Below, piece by piece: positions 14,383 to 23,321 of a stretch of DNA of 50,562 nt; the first letter of the stretch is position 1, and each line of letters opens with the position of its first letter. Source of the stretch: CAYMFD01 sp964389475 (GTDB taxonomy: Bacteria; Bacteroidota; Bacteroidia; Chitinophagales; Saprospiraceae); assembly GCA_964389475.1 (NCBI GenBank), contig CAYMFD010000016.1:1-50562 (forward strand), given 5' to 3'. The notes beneath the pieces are model-generated. The model was not told where the DNA came from and did no database searches. It saw only the letters and a program-made list of their open reading frames with translations. A program made the translations under genes and the position numbers.

Positions 14383-15234
14383 TTACTCAGTCCCTTGTGT
14401 AGCTATATGCACGATCCTGTCTTTGCCCTGTAGGTCTTGGATGATCTCAGTACTGGCGTCTGGGACTAGGCTATCGGCGAGTACGAGCATCGCCGGGCCG
14501 AGGTGTTCGTTAATCTCGAAGAAATAGTGCCCCCCTGGCTTGATCAGCCCCTCGGCGGATAGTATCGATCGGTAAAACAACAATGGGTCCTCCTCAGGCA
14601 CAAAGAGTGCCATGTGGGGCTCACGATCTCGCACGTGGTCTGGCATAAGGCTAGCCTCTGACGGGGGTATGTATGGTGGATTGCTAACGACGACATCATA
14701 GCTACCTAAGTCGGCGAGTTCCATGTGGTCTAGTGCATCGCAGCGTCTCATCATAACATGAGCATCGAGCAACTGGGTATTGTCTATAGCTACGGCGAGA
14801 GCCTCTTCGCTATCGTCGATCGCCGTAACCATGGCCTGCGACTTGAGGGCCTTCTTAATAGCAATAGCAATACAGCCACTACCTGTACCGACGTCTAGCA
14901 CACGCATGGGTTGTCCTGCGGACTTGCAATGATTGACCACCTCCCTGACCAGCTCCTCGGTCTCTGCCCTAGGTATGAGCACGGCATCTGACACCAGAAA
15001 TGCCCTGCCGTAAAAGTGGGCTACTCCTGTCACGTACTGCAGAGGACATCCGGCTACTAAATCCTCAAGGTCCTCCTGCCAAATACTGATCTCAGACTTA
15101 CTCATCAAGTAGTCAGGCAGGGTGTGCCCTAGTGTATCCTCAAAGTAGTAACGGGCGATAAGGGTAGCCTCGTCCTCGCCAAACTGGTGCCTAATCGTAT
15201 CTGCAGTATGCGTAATGGCGTGTGATAGTATCAT
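14383..15234 (-). CDS. prmC: Peptide chain release factor N5-glutamine methyltransferase
   Basis: SAM-dependent methyltransferase of 283 residues that modifies the GGQ glutamine of release factors. The N-terminal helical domain contains EDLVAGCPLQYVTGVAHFYG and VLIPRAETEELV. The SAM site is VLDVGTGSGCIAIAI (about 112-126), and the catalytic NPPY is at 185-188 (VVVSNPPYIPPSE), all as expected for PrmC/HemK. Its start overlaps the upstream flippase stop by 4 nt, so the two are co-transcribed although functionally unrelated. Confidence 0.95.
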   Translation of the reverse strand: MILSHAITHTADTIRHQFGEDEATLIARYYFEDTLGHTLPDYLMSKSEISIWQEDLEDLVAGCPLQYVTGVAHFYGRAFLVSDAVLIPRAETEELVREVVNHCKSAGQPMRVLDVGTGSGCIAIAIKKALKSQAMVTAIDDSEEALAVAIDNTQLLDAHVMMRRCDALDHMELADLGSYDVVVSNPPYIPPSEASLMPDHVRDREPHMALFVPEEDPLLFYRSILSAEGLIKPGGHYFFEINEHLGPAMLVLADSLVPDASTEIIQDLQGKDRIVHIATQGTE

Positions 15235-16520
15235 AAGAAGTAGTGGTATATGCCTACGGAGACAACAAATGTACAGGCTAGACTGATCACAGATCTGACA
15301 TAAATCCTAATCGGCAGATAATCACTCAACTCTATACCGTGTCGCTGCTGCAAGAGTCGGATAAGGATGACCTTGTATGTAAGGAAGGCGACGGCACTAC
15401 CCACCACGATACCGACCATACCTAGGTGCGGCAGTAGAAGAAGGCTGACAAAGACATTGACCACCACCTCTACTACGGAGGCGGCCACCTGCACGCCATT
15501 GTCTAGGCGAGACTGCAGTATGATCTGCGGCATCAATAGACGGCTGGCGGTGATGAGCAAGTAAGTGATAAATAAAAGACCAGACAGCTTGTAGTCCGCT
15601 CCATACACAATTACAAAGGCCACTGGCGCAATGAGCATGAGTACAAGGACGAGCGGGATCAACCACCTCATGAGGCGACCAAGGCGGTCTCGCAAGTCGT
15701 GCATCGACTTAGTCCCACCGGATCGCAATACAGGCAGGGCAGCCGTGGATATGCCAGCTATAAATATGATGGTGACGGGCAGCTCTTTGGCACCGTATCG
15801 CCAGATGGCAAACTGGTCTGCGTCAAATGAGTAGTTGACAATGACCCCATCTACATAAGCCATACCACCCGCTATCAACGTCTGCACCACCAATAAACTC
15901 GAATACCTAGCGATAGCCCCACCTTGCGAGATACTCCAACTCCGCGATAATACCAGGTAGGCACCATAAAGCCACCGCACAGCATACCACAGCAACAGAC
16001 CATCTATAAACAAGGCAATGTCTCGCTGCACGACAATAGCGTAAACCACCCACACGGCAAGTCCAGCGTAGGCTGCAACAGACCAAGAAAGCAATTGCGA
16101 GGGTGCCGCTCTCAGGACCAGTATCACCTCTAGCAGGCCACTGCCTACTAGTAAGGCAGCTAGCGCCGCAGCCTGCCACCAGTAATCTATGGCTGGTAGT
16201 CCTAGCCATATCTCCCACTCGTACCTCCCATACCAAATGACGGCAAAGGTTACGGCCGCAATACCCTGCATAAGCCACCAAGTAGAAGCCACCAGACTCG
16301 ATCGCTGCGACTGCTCGACACTGGGGTAGTAACTAAGCAGGGCCTTGCCAATACCCATGTACCAGGCAAAGGCAAAAAAGTTAGCCACCCATAGCCAATG
16401 CTCATACTCACTCACCAGAGATAGGTCGTCGATGTACCTAGCCAATGCGACACTGATGAGCAGCATAACAACAAAGCGTATGGCCTGATACGTTTGATAT
16501 GCAGCCGTTATGTTGAGCAT
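15231..16520 (-). CDS. Polysaccharide-type flippase (MATE/MOP superfamily)
   Basis: Integral membrane protein of 429 residues with about 12 hydrophobic segments spread along its whole length, starting LNITAAYQTYQAIRFVVMLL. The N-terminal helix pair, the central LLVVQTLIAGGMAYVDGVIV and the repeated C-terminal helices (LLFITYLLITASRLLMPQII, VASVVEVVVNVFVSLLLLPH) fit Wzx/MurJ-like lipid-linked oligosaccharide flippases. No glycosyltransferase cluster surrounds it, so the substrate cannot be named. First gene of a two-gene unit with prmC; divergent from cytidine deaminase. Confidence 0.8.
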   Translation of the reverse strand: MLNITAAYQTYQAIRFVVMLLISVALARYIDDLSLVSEYEHWLWVANFFAFAWYMGIGKALLSYYPSVEQSQRSSLVASTWWLMQGIAAVTFAVIWYGRYEWEIWLGLPAIDYWWQAAALAALLVGSGLLEVILVLRAAPSQLLSWSVAAYAGLAVWVVYAIVVQRDIALFIDGLLLWYAVRWLYGAYLVLSRSWSISQGGAIARYSSLLVVQTLIAGGMAYVDGVIVNYSFDADQFAIWRYGAKELPVTIIFIAGISTAALPVLRSGGTKSMHDLRDRLGRLMRWLIPLVLVLMLIAPVAFVIVYGADYKLSGLLFITYLLITASRLLMPQIILQSRLDNGVQVAASVVEVVVNVFVSLLLLPHLGMVGIVVGSAVAFLTYKVILIRLLQQRHGIELSDYLPIRIYVRSVISLACTFVVSVGIYHYFL

Positions 16521-16595
16521 TTTAAAGAGGTGGCGATTGATAGCTTATATTTTTTGGACTGATAATTGGGCTAAAAATAGCCAGACCACACGACT

Positions 16596-17078
16596 ATGGA
16601 AGAAATTGATCTTAAGGCTACGATATTTCGATACAATCTGAGTGAGCTATCGGAGCGAGATCAAGGCTTGCTATCCCTCGCTTACGAGCAGACGGGGAAG
16701 TCGTATGCCCCCTACAGTGGATTCTACGTGGGAGCAGCCCTAGAGATGGTGAGTGGCGAGGTCTTTACTGGTAATAATCAAGAAAATGCAGCCTACCCTA
16801 TGTGTCTCTGTGGTGAGCGGGTGGCGCTATACTCCGCCGGTAATGCCCTGCCCAATATGCCGATAGACACCCTAGCGATCGTCGTTACTAATGAGGCGGA
16901 GGACGTCGCCTACCCTGCTGCCCCTTGCGGTGCTTGCCGACAGGTCATCAGCGAATTTGAGACAAGAGGAGGTCACCCGATAAGGATACTACTCAAGGCG
17001 GATAGCGATATCGTACTGGAGATCAAAAGTGTGCAAGACATCCTGCCGCTGGGTTTTAATGCTGAATTTCTGAAGTGA
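16596..17078 (+). CDS. cdd: Cytidine deaminase
   Basis: Zinc enzyme of 160 residues that deaminates (deoxy)cytidine to uridine in pyrimidine salvage. Substrate contacts SGFYVGAALE and NNQENAAYP are followed by the zinc/proton-shuttle motif CGERVAL (Cys72, Glu74) and PCGACRQVISE (Cys111, Cys114). The usual Ala of C-A-E is Gly here; the zinc ligands and the catalytic Glu are intact, so activity is expected. Small homotetramer type. A short hairpin GGCTA-AAAA-TAGCC lies at about 16569-16582 upstream. It is divergent from the flippase gene. Confidence 0.94.
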   Translation: MEEIDLKATIFRYNLSELSERDQGLLSLAYEQTGKSYAPYSGFYVGAALEMVSGEVFTGNNQENAAYPMCLCGERVALYSAGNALPNMPIDTLAIVVTNEAEDVAYPAAPCGACRQVISEFETRGGHPIRILLKADSDIVLEIKSVQDILPLGFNAEFLK

Positions 17079-17079
17079 T

Positions 17080-17171
17080 TTTAGGAGGTGTAGAGGTACT
17101 TGGTTGTAATAGTAAAGCTATTAGTTGTATATTTACAATATACCACGTATCCACTATAACCACCTCCTAAA
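17080..17171. repeat. 11-bp inverted repeat flanking the arsR leader region
   Basis: TTTAGGAGGTG (17080-17090) and CACCTCCTAAA (17161-17171) are perfect reverse complements 70 nt apart. They frame the promoter and operator region between cdd and the ArsR gene. The left arm contains a full anti-SD complement AGGAGGTG but has no start codon at the right distance. It could be a mini-element end pair or a long-range hairpin. Confidence 0.5.
17104..17143 (+). promoter_or_regulatory. Promoter with overlapping palindrome, probable ArsR autoregulatory site
   Basis: GTATATT (17127-17133), spacer TAC, AATATAC (17137-17143) form a perfect inverted repeat. It covers a -7-like TATATTTA (17128-17135); TTG at 17104-17106 is 21 nt upstream. 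AT-rich palindromes of this size overlapping the promoter are typical of ArsR repressors. The regulator gene starts 51 nt downstream. Confidence 0.55.
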
Positions 17172-17194
17172 CAACCCCTTACAAAACACCACCC

Positions 17195-17605
17195 ATGGCC
17201 TTCGCACGTAAATCTTCCTTTTCTGTAGCCGAGCAAAACATCTCTCTACTATGCGCTGCCGTGAGTCATCCCGCTAGGTTGAGGATCATGTCGCGGATCA
17301 GTGCGGCTAAGCGTGATGGCGTAGCATTCGCAGAGTTATGCAGTGGTATAGACCTCCACTACTCGACCATCAGTCAACACCTCAAGTACTTACGTGACAT
17401 GAAGTTGATCACCTCCAAGCAGCGAGGTGTGACGACCGTCCACATGGTACATCCACACATGACAGAGGCAGTACGACTACTCCACTGCATGATCGCCGCC
17501 GCTGGTGAAGAACCCTCGATCATCACCTCCGAGACTAATCTCAAAGCACTCTCACGAGTAGACCACCTAGTCGATGATAATCCTGCTACCGAAGTACAAG
17601 GCTAG
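17195..17605 (+). CDS. ArsR-family winged-helix transcriptional regulator
   Basis: Regulator of 136 residues. HPARLRIMSRI (helix 2 region), FAELCSGIDLHYSTISQHLK (helix-turn-helix with the recognition helix STISQHLKYLRD) and the wing LITSKQRGVTTVHMVHP give a typical ArsR/SmtB fold. The classical metal motif ELCVCDL is not present; only isolated Cys residues occur (in LLCAAV, AELCSG and LLHCM), so the ligand is unclear. A palindrome over its own promoter suggests autorepression. The oxidoreductase gene begins 90 nt downstream in the same direction and may be its target. Confidence 0.85.
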   Translation: MAFARKSSFSVAEQNISLLCAAVSHPARLRIMSRISAAKRDGVAFAELCSGIDLHYSTISQHLKYLRDMKLITSKQRGVTTVHMVHPHMTEAVRLLHCMIAAAGEEPSIITSETNLKALSRVDHLVDDNPATEVQG

Positions 17606-17694
17606 ATCCAACTACTTTCTGTCGGCAATACAGACCTCTCTTCTCGCCCCTCCAACTTTCATATCTTTAGCTTCTTTTGTCATCTGTTATTTGT

Positions 17695-19317
17695 ATGAGA
17701 ACTGGATTTATTTTTTTTGCAATCGTCTCGACCCTAGGGACTGCTGCGCTAGGCATATTGGTGAGTCCTACATGGTGGTCAATGATGATCGTCGTAGGGC
17801 CTGTAGTACTCCTAGGCATCCGAGATATGCTACAGACCAAGCATGCCCTACTGCGTAACTTCCCCGTCGTAGGGCATGGTCGCTACATATCTGATTGGTT
17901 ACGGCCCAAGATCTACCAGTACTTCGTAGAGCCCGATACAGATGGTCGGCCCTTCACGAGGCTCGATCGCTCCGTCATATACCGAAGGGCTAAGAAGGTG
18001 ACCAGTACCACGCCATTCGGCACACAGCTCAATGTATACGACGAAGGTTACGAGTGGCTCAATCACTCTATCAATGCCCGCGAAGCCAGCGATCTAGAGC
18101 AAGATCCAAGGGTGACCATCGGCGGACCAGACTGCAAGCAGCCGTATAGCTGTAGCGTCTTTAATGTATCGGCCATGAGTTACGGATCACTATCGTCCAA
18201 TGCTATTATGGCGCTTAATGGCGGTGCTGCCATCGGCGGTTTTGCCCATAATACCGGTGAAGGAGGTATCAGCGACCACCATACCAAACATGGAGGCGAC
18301 TTGATCTACCAGCTCGGTACGGGATACTTTGGCAGTAGAGGCCCAGACGGCAACTTTAGTCCAGAAGAATTTACCAAAAGAGCTGCCATCGATAGTGTCA
18401 AGATGATCGAGGTCAAGCTATCGCAAGGTGCCAAGCCTGGGCATGGTGGTATCCTCCCCGGTAAAAAGGTAACGGAAGAGATTGCCAGAATACGTGGTGT
18501 CGAAATCGGCAAGACGGTCGCCAGCCCACCTTATCATAGAGCCTTTAATACACCCAAGGGACTATTGCAGTTTATCAAGCAACTACGTGACCTGAGTGGT
18601 GGTAAGCCGGTCGGCTTTAAGTTATGTATAGGTCAGAAGAGTGAGTTTATCGCTATCTGCAAGGCTATGCTAGAGACGGGTATCAAACCCGACTACATAG
18701 CTGTCGATGGCGGCGAGGGCGGTACGGGTGCTGCACCAGCAGAGTTTAGCAACACTGTGGGTACACCATATATCGAGGGACTGGTATTCGCCTATGACAC
18801 CTTAATCGGTTACAATATCAAGAAAGACATAAAGCTAATCGCAGCGGGTAAGATCGTTACTGGCTTCCACATATTTAGATCGATAGCCCTTGGTGCTGAC
18901 CTCTGCTACTCGGCGAGGGCGATGATGATGGCGCTGGGGTGTATACAGGCGCTTGAGTGCAACCATAACACCTGCCCTACTGGGGTAGCGACTAATGATC
19001 CTGCCTTTATGAAAGGCCTTGTCGTCGCAGACAAAAAAGTCCGAGTCGCCAACTACCACCACGAGACCGTCCATGCTTTCGTCGAGTTGATGGCCGCTGC
19101 AGGCATCGATGATCCGGATCGCATCAATCGATACCACGTCAATCGGCGCAATACACAGCACAGCAGCAACCGTTACGACCAGCTATTCCCCTACCTTACA
19201 GAGGGCTGCCTACTACGATCAGGTACCATACCGGATGACTGGCAGGCAGACGTAGCGATGGCTACGGCCGAGAGTTTTGAGCCACGATTTGAGCAGATCT
19301 TTATCGAGGAGGACTAG
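17695..19317 (+). CDS. Membrane-anchored FMN-binding glutamate-synthase-family oxidoreductase
   Basis: Protein of 540 residues. Two hydrophobic segments at the N-terminus (TGFIFFAIVSTLGTAALGIL, MMIVVGPVVLLGI) anchor it in the membrane. The rest is the GltS FMN barrel: SAMSYGSLSSNAIMALNGGA, HNTGEGGISDHH, AVDGGEGGTGAAP and KLIAAGKI. A cysteine triad C-x5-C-x4-C (Cys416, 422, 427 in ALGCIQALECNHNTC) matches the 3Fe-4S ligands of glutamate synthase. No amidotransferase domain is present, so this is the stand-alone 'FMN-binding glutamate synthase family' group, whose reaction is not established. I use the ATG at 17695 because it starts the hydrophobic anchor; an in-frame ATG at 17677 adds only six residues. 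Confidence 0.9.
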   Translation: MRTGFIFFAIVSTLGTAALGILVSPTWWSMMIVVGPVVLLGIRDMLQTKHALLRNFPVVGHGRYISDWLRPKIYQYFVEPDTDGRPFTRLDRSVIYRRAKKVTSTTPFGTQLNVYDEGYEWLNHSINAREASDLEQDPRVTIGGPDCKQPYSCSVFNVSAMSYGSLSSNAIMALNGGAAIGGFAHNTGEGGISDHHTKHGGDLIYQLGTGYFGSRGPDGNFSPEEFTKRAAIDSVKMIEVKLSQGAKPGHGGILPGKKVTEEIARIRGVEIGKTVASPPYHRAFNTPKGLLQFIKQLRDLSGGKPVGFKLCIGQKSEFIAICKAMLETGIKPDYIAVDGGEGGTGAAPAEFSNTVGTPYIEGLVFAYDTLIGYNIKKDIKLIAAGKIVTGFHIFRSIALGADLCYSARAMMMALGCIQALECNHNTCPTGVATNDPAFMKGLVVADKKVRVANYHHETVHAFVELMAAAGIDDPDRINRYHVNRRNTQHSSNRYDQLFPYLTEGCLLRSGTIPDDWQADVAMATAESFEPRFEQIFIEED

Positions 19318-19327
19318 AGGCTAAAAT

Positions 19328-21094
19328 GTGAATATCTCCTGGTCATATGCATCCATTATCGTCGTCTGGCTATCAGTGCTTACTGTCAGCCTCAGTCACT
19401 TTGTCAACCATCAAGGAAAGCAGCCATTTGCCATCAGTTGGGATAGCTATGGCTACTACCTCTATCTACCGGCCACCTATCCGTATGGCGACCATGAGGA
19501 CTATGCTTTTACAGAGTTACACCGAGACCAGTATAAGGTATCCAGCAACATCTATCAGATCAGCACCCATGACGGAGAGACGCTACCGATTTACACGATT
19601 GGTATGGCGATACTTTATAGCCCTGGGTATGTTGTCGGTCATGCCATAGCAGTCGCCCTCGATCATCCGCAAGATGGCTTGTCACTACCCTACCAATGGT
19701 CCTTAATTGTCTGGGGCTGGGTGATCGCCTTTATCGGTCTTTATTTCTTGAGAAAGCTGCTCCTACAACTCTACGACGATCCTACCGTAGCATGCACGAT
19801 CGTCACTATCGGTCTAGGCACCAACCTGTTTAACTACTGGTCCTACGAGCCGATGCTCACCCATGGGTGGCTCTTTTCGTGCTACACCGTATTGCTCTAT
19901 CTGACCAGTCGATGGTATGCCGAGCCCACGACCAAGCGATCGATTGCTGTGGGCGGACTAGCCGCCTTGATGGCGCTGATACGTCCTAGTGAGGCCATAC
20001 TTGTCCTCTTATTTGCCCTCTATGGCGCTGCAAGCCGCGGTGGCATCGTGGCTCAAGGTAGATACTGGCTAAAGCACCATCGCCACCTGCTGACATTAGT
20101 ACTTACTGGTCTACTAGCTGTTAGCGTTCAAGTGCTCTACTGGTACGTCAACAGTGGCAAGCTTTGGCACAATGCCTATGTTGCAGGAGGACATCACTTT
20201 GACTTTACGAGTCCGCATATTATAGAAGGCTTCTTTAGCTGGCGTAAGGGCTGGCTGGTATATACCCCAGTGATGGTGCTGGCGCTTGTGGGTTTATTCT
20301 TACGTCGTAAGTATCACAATTGGCGCCTTGCGATCGTGGCTTTCACCATAGTCAACATCTACGTGGTGCTGAGCTGGCATATGTGGTGGTATGCTGGCAG
20401 TTTTGGTCAGCGAGCCTTGGTACAGTCCTACGCTGTCTTAGCGATTCCGCTTGCCGCTACTATAGACTGGGCTTTCGCCAAAAAGTGGACTCGGTGGATA
20501 ATGATGGTAGTACTGGCACTTGCCATACTCCTTAACCAGTGGCAGAGCTACCAATACAGGCAAAAGATTCTACCGCAGGACGGCATTACCGAGACCTTCT
20601 ACAAAGCTTCATTCTTTAGTGGCAGCCTCGACAAGTCTCTACGACGATACCTCAATAGTGACGAGCGAGCACCGAGTCACTACTCTCCAGGACAACAACT
20701 CGCCAAGCTACCACTCCAGGAAGATGACCATCGTGGCTACCTGACCATAGGCGACAGTCGGACATACAGCCCTGTCTTACGTCTGAGCCGAGAACAACTA
20801 CCAATGGGTGGGTCATGGCTGCGTATCACGGCAGACTGCGAGGCATTGTCGGATAACTTTGGTCAGTACAATGGCGCCAAGCTAGTCGCCGAGATTAAGG
20901 ATAATGGCGATACGAACAAATGGACGGGTATCGAGGTACAAAAGATCATCGAGCCACACGCTAGACGATCGATCTACTTTGACTTTCAGCTACCCGCTTC
21001 ACTTGACAACACGGCTCTACTCCAGGTCATGCTATGGAATACTTCGCCGGACTCAATCTACATATCTGATGTTACGGTAGAGACCTTGGAGTGA
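19328..21094 (+). CDS. Polytopic membrane protein, glycosyltransferase-C-like
   Basis: Protein of 588 residues with about ten membrane segments (IIVVWLSVLTVSLSHFV, WSLIVWGWVIAFIGLYFL, LALVGLFL, IMMVVLALAILL) and a soluble C-terminal beta-rich domain from about residue 430. The first loop holds DSYGYYLYLPATYPYG and later GMAILYSPGYVVG, similar to the lumenal loops of GT-C/PMT-like enzymes, but no catalytic motif is certain. Translation must start with GTG at 19328: the overlapping ATG at 19326 is followed at once by TGA. It lies 10 nt after the oxidoreductase stop, so both are probably on one mRNA. Confidence 0.82.
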   Translation: MNISWSYASIIVVWLSVLTVSLSHFVNHQGKQPFAISWDSYGYYLYLPATYPYGDHEDYAFTELHRDQYKVSSNIYQISTHDGETLPIYTIGMAILYSPGYVVGHAIAVALDHPQDGLSLPYQWSLIVWGWVIAFIGLYFLRKLLLQLYDDPTVACTIVTIGLGTNLFNYWSYEPMLTHGWLFSCYTVLLYLTSRWYAEPTTKRSIAVGGLAALMALIRPSEAILVLLFALYGAASRGGIVAQGRYWLKHHRHLLTLVLTGLLAVSVQVLYWYVNSGKLWHNAYVAGGHHFDFTSPHIIEGFFSWRKGWLVYTPVMVLALVGLFLRRKYHNWRLAIVAFTIVNIYVVLSWHMWWYAGSFGQRALVQSYAVLAIPLAATIDWAFAKKWTRWIMMVVLALAILLNQWQSYQYRQKILPQDGITETFYKASFFSGSLDKSLRRYLNSDERAPSHYSPGQQLAKLPLQEDDHRGYLTIGDSRTYSPVLRLSREQLPMGGSWLRITADCEALSDNFGQYNGAKLVAEIKDNGDTNKWTGIEVQKIIEPHARRSIYFDFQLPASLDNTALLQVMLWNTSPDSIYISDVTVETLE

Positions 21095-21216
21095 GGTAGT
21101 ACCTGCTCTGGTGCATGCCAGTACTACGGATACTCACCACTACTCTACGGATACTCATAGGCCACGCTGCATGGTCTGATCTACCCTCATCTTTACAATA
21201 GTTAAAGACGAGTGAC

Positions 21217-21420
21217 ATGAGACAATCCATATCAATCAGCGTAAGTAGACTAGAGTCCTTCTTACTTGCCGTATGTGCTACTGTAATCATAGACTGCTGT
21301 GCTAGCCAGCCGTCATATGCCGAGGCTGTACCACAAGGCCCATCGATAGACGTGGTGAGCTCTCACTTGTCTTGTACCAACATTACCTATCAATCAGAGG
21401 ATCACATCCTCACAAACTAA
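21217..21420 (+). CDS. Possible small exported protein
   Basis: Open frame of 67 codons ending 6 nt before the next gene. It reads as a signal-peptide-like stretch (RLESFLLAVCATVIIDCCAS) followed by a polar tail. A lipobox could be read at IIDC or IDCC, though it is not canonical. Spacing to the SH3-domain gene suggests co-transcription. There is no recognised homology; it could also be chance or part of that gene's leader. Confidence 0.35.
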   Translation: MRQSISISVSRLESFLLAVCATVIIDCCASQPSYAEAVPQGPSIDVVSSHLSCTNITYQSEDHILTN

Positions 21421-21426
21421 TCATCC

Positions 21427-22158
21427 ATGAGATACCTAACAGCAATCATCATCCTAGCAGTAGCCAGTAGTCTACTAGCTACTAACCCTACGACGCCATC
21501 GCAATCCCTGACAGTAGTCGCACCGAGTGGCCTCACCCTACGCCAGGCACCAGATGCCAACTCTCCAGCCATCAAGATCGTCCCCTATGGTGACCAAGTA
21601 ATCGTCCGTCATGATCAGCCCGACACCACCTTTAACCAGCGCATATCGTGGGTAGATGGCGAGTGGATCGTCGTAGAACATGAGGGCGAGGTTGGTTTCA
21701 TCTTCGATGGATACCTGAGCAAACTGCCACTCCCCAGCACTGATGCCGAGTACAGTCCTTACGACCTGGAGCTCATCTACCCCCTCGAAGTATGGATGAA
21801 TAATCACCACATCCATGCCGCCCAGCCAGACACGATACTACGTAGCGAGCGAAGCAAAGTAGTCCACAACTATATCAATGGTAATAGTATGGTACAGAGT
21901 AATCAGCATGACTACTACAAGGTAGAGGTGTATCTACACGACACCCGCCTGATGGATGCCTACCACCTACTATTGGGCATGCTAGATGATGAAGGCAGCG
22001 CTGAGATATACCGCACAGAGAGCACCTTTATCGCCGATAAGAATCAAGAGGTCACACGTATCAAGATCGACCTGGATAGTCACATAGACATCCGACTCAT
22101 AGGCCCAGATGTAGTGCGGATACAGCTCATCTCTGTCGAGCAGTATTGTGATCTTTAG
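21427..22158 (+). CDS. Exported protein with bacterial SH3-like domain
   Basis: Protein of 243 residues with signal peptide RYLTAIIILAVASSLLATNP. Residues about 27-100 form an SH3b-type domain: LTVVAPSGLTLRQAPDANSP, AIKIVPYGDQVIV, and WIVVEHEGEVGFIFDGYLSK. Such domains bind cell-wall peptides or act as surface modules. The remaining ~140 residues are unrecognised and acidic. A strong terminator follows at 22189-22222, so it ends its transcript. Confidence 0.8.
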   Translation: MRYLTAIIILAVASSLLATNPTTPSQSLTVVAPSGLTLRQAPDANSPAIKIVPYGDQVIVRHDQPDTTFNQRISWVDGEWIVVEHEGEVGFIFDGYLSKLPLPSTDAEYSPYDLELIYPLEVWMNNHHIHAAQPDTILRSERSKVVHNYINGNSMVQSNQHDYYKVEVYLHDTRLMDAYHLLLGMLDDEGSAEIYRTESTFIADKNQEVTRIKIDLDSHIDIRLIGPDVVRIQLISVEQYCDL

Positions 22159-22188
22159 TCTGTGAACCTGAAATTGTAGTTTTTCTGA

Positions 22189-22222
22189 GGAGCATCACCT
22201 AGGATAGGTGGTGCTCCTTTTT
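22189..22222 (+). terminator. Intrinsic terminator after the SH3-domain gene
   Basis: GGAGCATCACCT (22189-22200) pairs with AGGTGGTGCTCC (22206-22217) with one G-U, loop AGGAT, followed by TTTTT (22218-22222). It lies 30 nt after the stop at 22158. Confidence 0.88.
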
Positions 22223-22254
22223 GTGTTTCTGTGGATCTAGCTACCTTAGAACTT

Positions 22255-22791
22255 ATGGATGAGGATTTGTACCATCGAGTAGTCGCTGCCAAAGGCCGAG
22301 CTGAAGCGAGAAGTATTGCTGCAGACCTCCTGCAGTCACCGGAGCAGATAGAGCCACTCATAGACATACTACAACACGACAAAAAAATGGTGTGCCAACG
22401 AGCTAGCTGGCCACTGGTCGTTCTAGCTGCTGAATCACCTGATCTACTACATCCGTACTTTCCGCTATTTCACAAGCTCATTATCGACTACAAGTCACAT
22501 ACCCTGCTGCGTAACGTCATCAGAATACTTGCCGAGATACGGGACTATGGCGAGGAAGTAGAGGGTGGGCTATTCGAGTCTTGCTGGGCGGTACTCCTAG
22601 ACATCCACATGCCTATCGCTTGCCGAGTATTTGCCATGACAGTCTGTACCAATGTTGCCGTCAAGTACCCCGAACTAGCAGAGGAATTGTCTAGCGTCAT
22701 CCGCGAACATCAACCGCATGGATCAGCTGGCTTTAAAGTGCGGGCCAGAGATGAGCTTAAGCGACTGGGCAAGGCTTCCGTCGCCCCTTAG
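22255..22791 (+). CDS. HEAT-like helical repeat protein
   Basis: Protein of 178 residues from the ATG at 22255 (MDEDLYHRVVAAKGRAEARS). It is almost entirely helical, with paired helices such as IEPLIDILQHDKKMVCQRAS, LLRNVIRILAEIRDYGEEVE and IACRVFAMTVCTNVAVKYPE, the pattern of HEAT/Armadillo-like scaffolds. A GTG at 22231 would extend it by eight residues but lies 9 nt from the terminator T-run, so I prefer the ATG. The function is unknown; related proteins in Bacteroidota are annotated only as hypothetical. The repeat array begins 22 nt after its stop. Confidence 0.72.
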   Translation: MDEDLYHRVVAAKGRAEARSIAADLLQSPEQIEPLIDILQHDKKMVCQRASWPLVVLAAESPDLLHPYFPLFHKLIIDYKSHTLLRNVIRILAEIRDYGEEVEGGLFESCWAVLLDIHMPIACRVFAMTVCTNVAVKYPELAEELSSVIREHQPHGSAGFKVRARDELKRLGKASVAP

Positions 22792-22812
22792 ATACGATTG
22801 GGTCCCTGCCCT

Positions 22813-22992
22813 AGTGATGGGTCTCATTCCTCGGCCCTCAGGTCCGCTTAGTACCTGCGGTACGGCGAGACTTGTAAAGCGAAACCTGGGACCCCGATCT
22901 GGAAATTTTAGATGTAAGACTTTAGATATAAGATTTCAGAGATAGAGCTCAATTATCACTACATAATCGTCGCACCGCGACACAAATAAGTC
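22813..22992. repeat. Repeat A, copy 1, with structured core
   Basis: Direct repeat also present at 23132-23295. Its 84-nt core (22816-22899) folds as nested stems: GGTCTC/GGGACC, AGGT (22840-22843)/ACCT (22884-22887), CGCTT/AAGCG, and hairpin GTACC-TGC-GGTAC (22851-22863). A second hairpin GTCGC-ACC-GCGAC lies near the end. Its last ~20 bp are also the start of repeat B copy 1. No open frame is conserved between copies. Confidence 0.8.
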
Positions 22993-23133
22993 CTTCTCTA
23001 CCAAATGGCAGGCAAGCATCTTGAGGATGACTGAGCAATCCACGAAGTGGTCGCTTGACTAGATGTCAAGAGAGCGAAGGAACCTCGACCTCCGTGTCGA
23101 GGATGGGCTGAATGGGTACTAACCTCGACAAAG
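22973..23133. repeat. Repeat B, copy 1 (161 bp, exact)
   Basis: Identical base for base to 23452-23612 (offset 479). It contains hairpins CCAC-GAA-GTGG, CTTGAC-TAGAT-GTCAAG and CCTCGAC-CTCCGT-GTCGAGG. Exact identity points to recent duplication or gene-conversion-like homogenisation, in contrast to the diverged A copies around it. Confidence 0.9.
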
Positions 23134-23295
23134 TGATGGGTCCCTTCCCTCGGCCTCAGGTCCGCTTAGTACTTGCGGTACGGCGAGACTTGTAAAGCGA
23201 AACCTGGGACCTCGATCTGAAGATTTTGGATGTAAGATTTTAGATATAGAGCTCAATTATCACTACACCATCGTCGCTCCGCGACACCAATAAGT
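23132..23295. repeat. Repeat A, copy 2
   Basis: About 164 bp similar to 22813-22992 at roughly 85-90% by eye, with a short deletion. Core 23135-23217. Substitutions preserve pairing: the outer stem is GGTCCC/GGGACC (Watson-Crick where copy 1 has a G-U), and hairpin GTACT-TGC-GGTAC (23169-23181) has a G-U where copy 1 has C-G. The closing hairpin is GTCGC-TCC-GCGAC, changed only in the loop. Confidence 0.8.
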
Positions 23296-23321
23296 ACTTC
23301 CTTCTTGAGGGAAGGATTTAG

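Noticed and set aside
21100..21165. Duplicated CTACGGATACTCA in the gap after the polytopic membrane protein gene
   Set aside because: Only two 13-nt copies with no pairing or positional logic; too little to call a feature.
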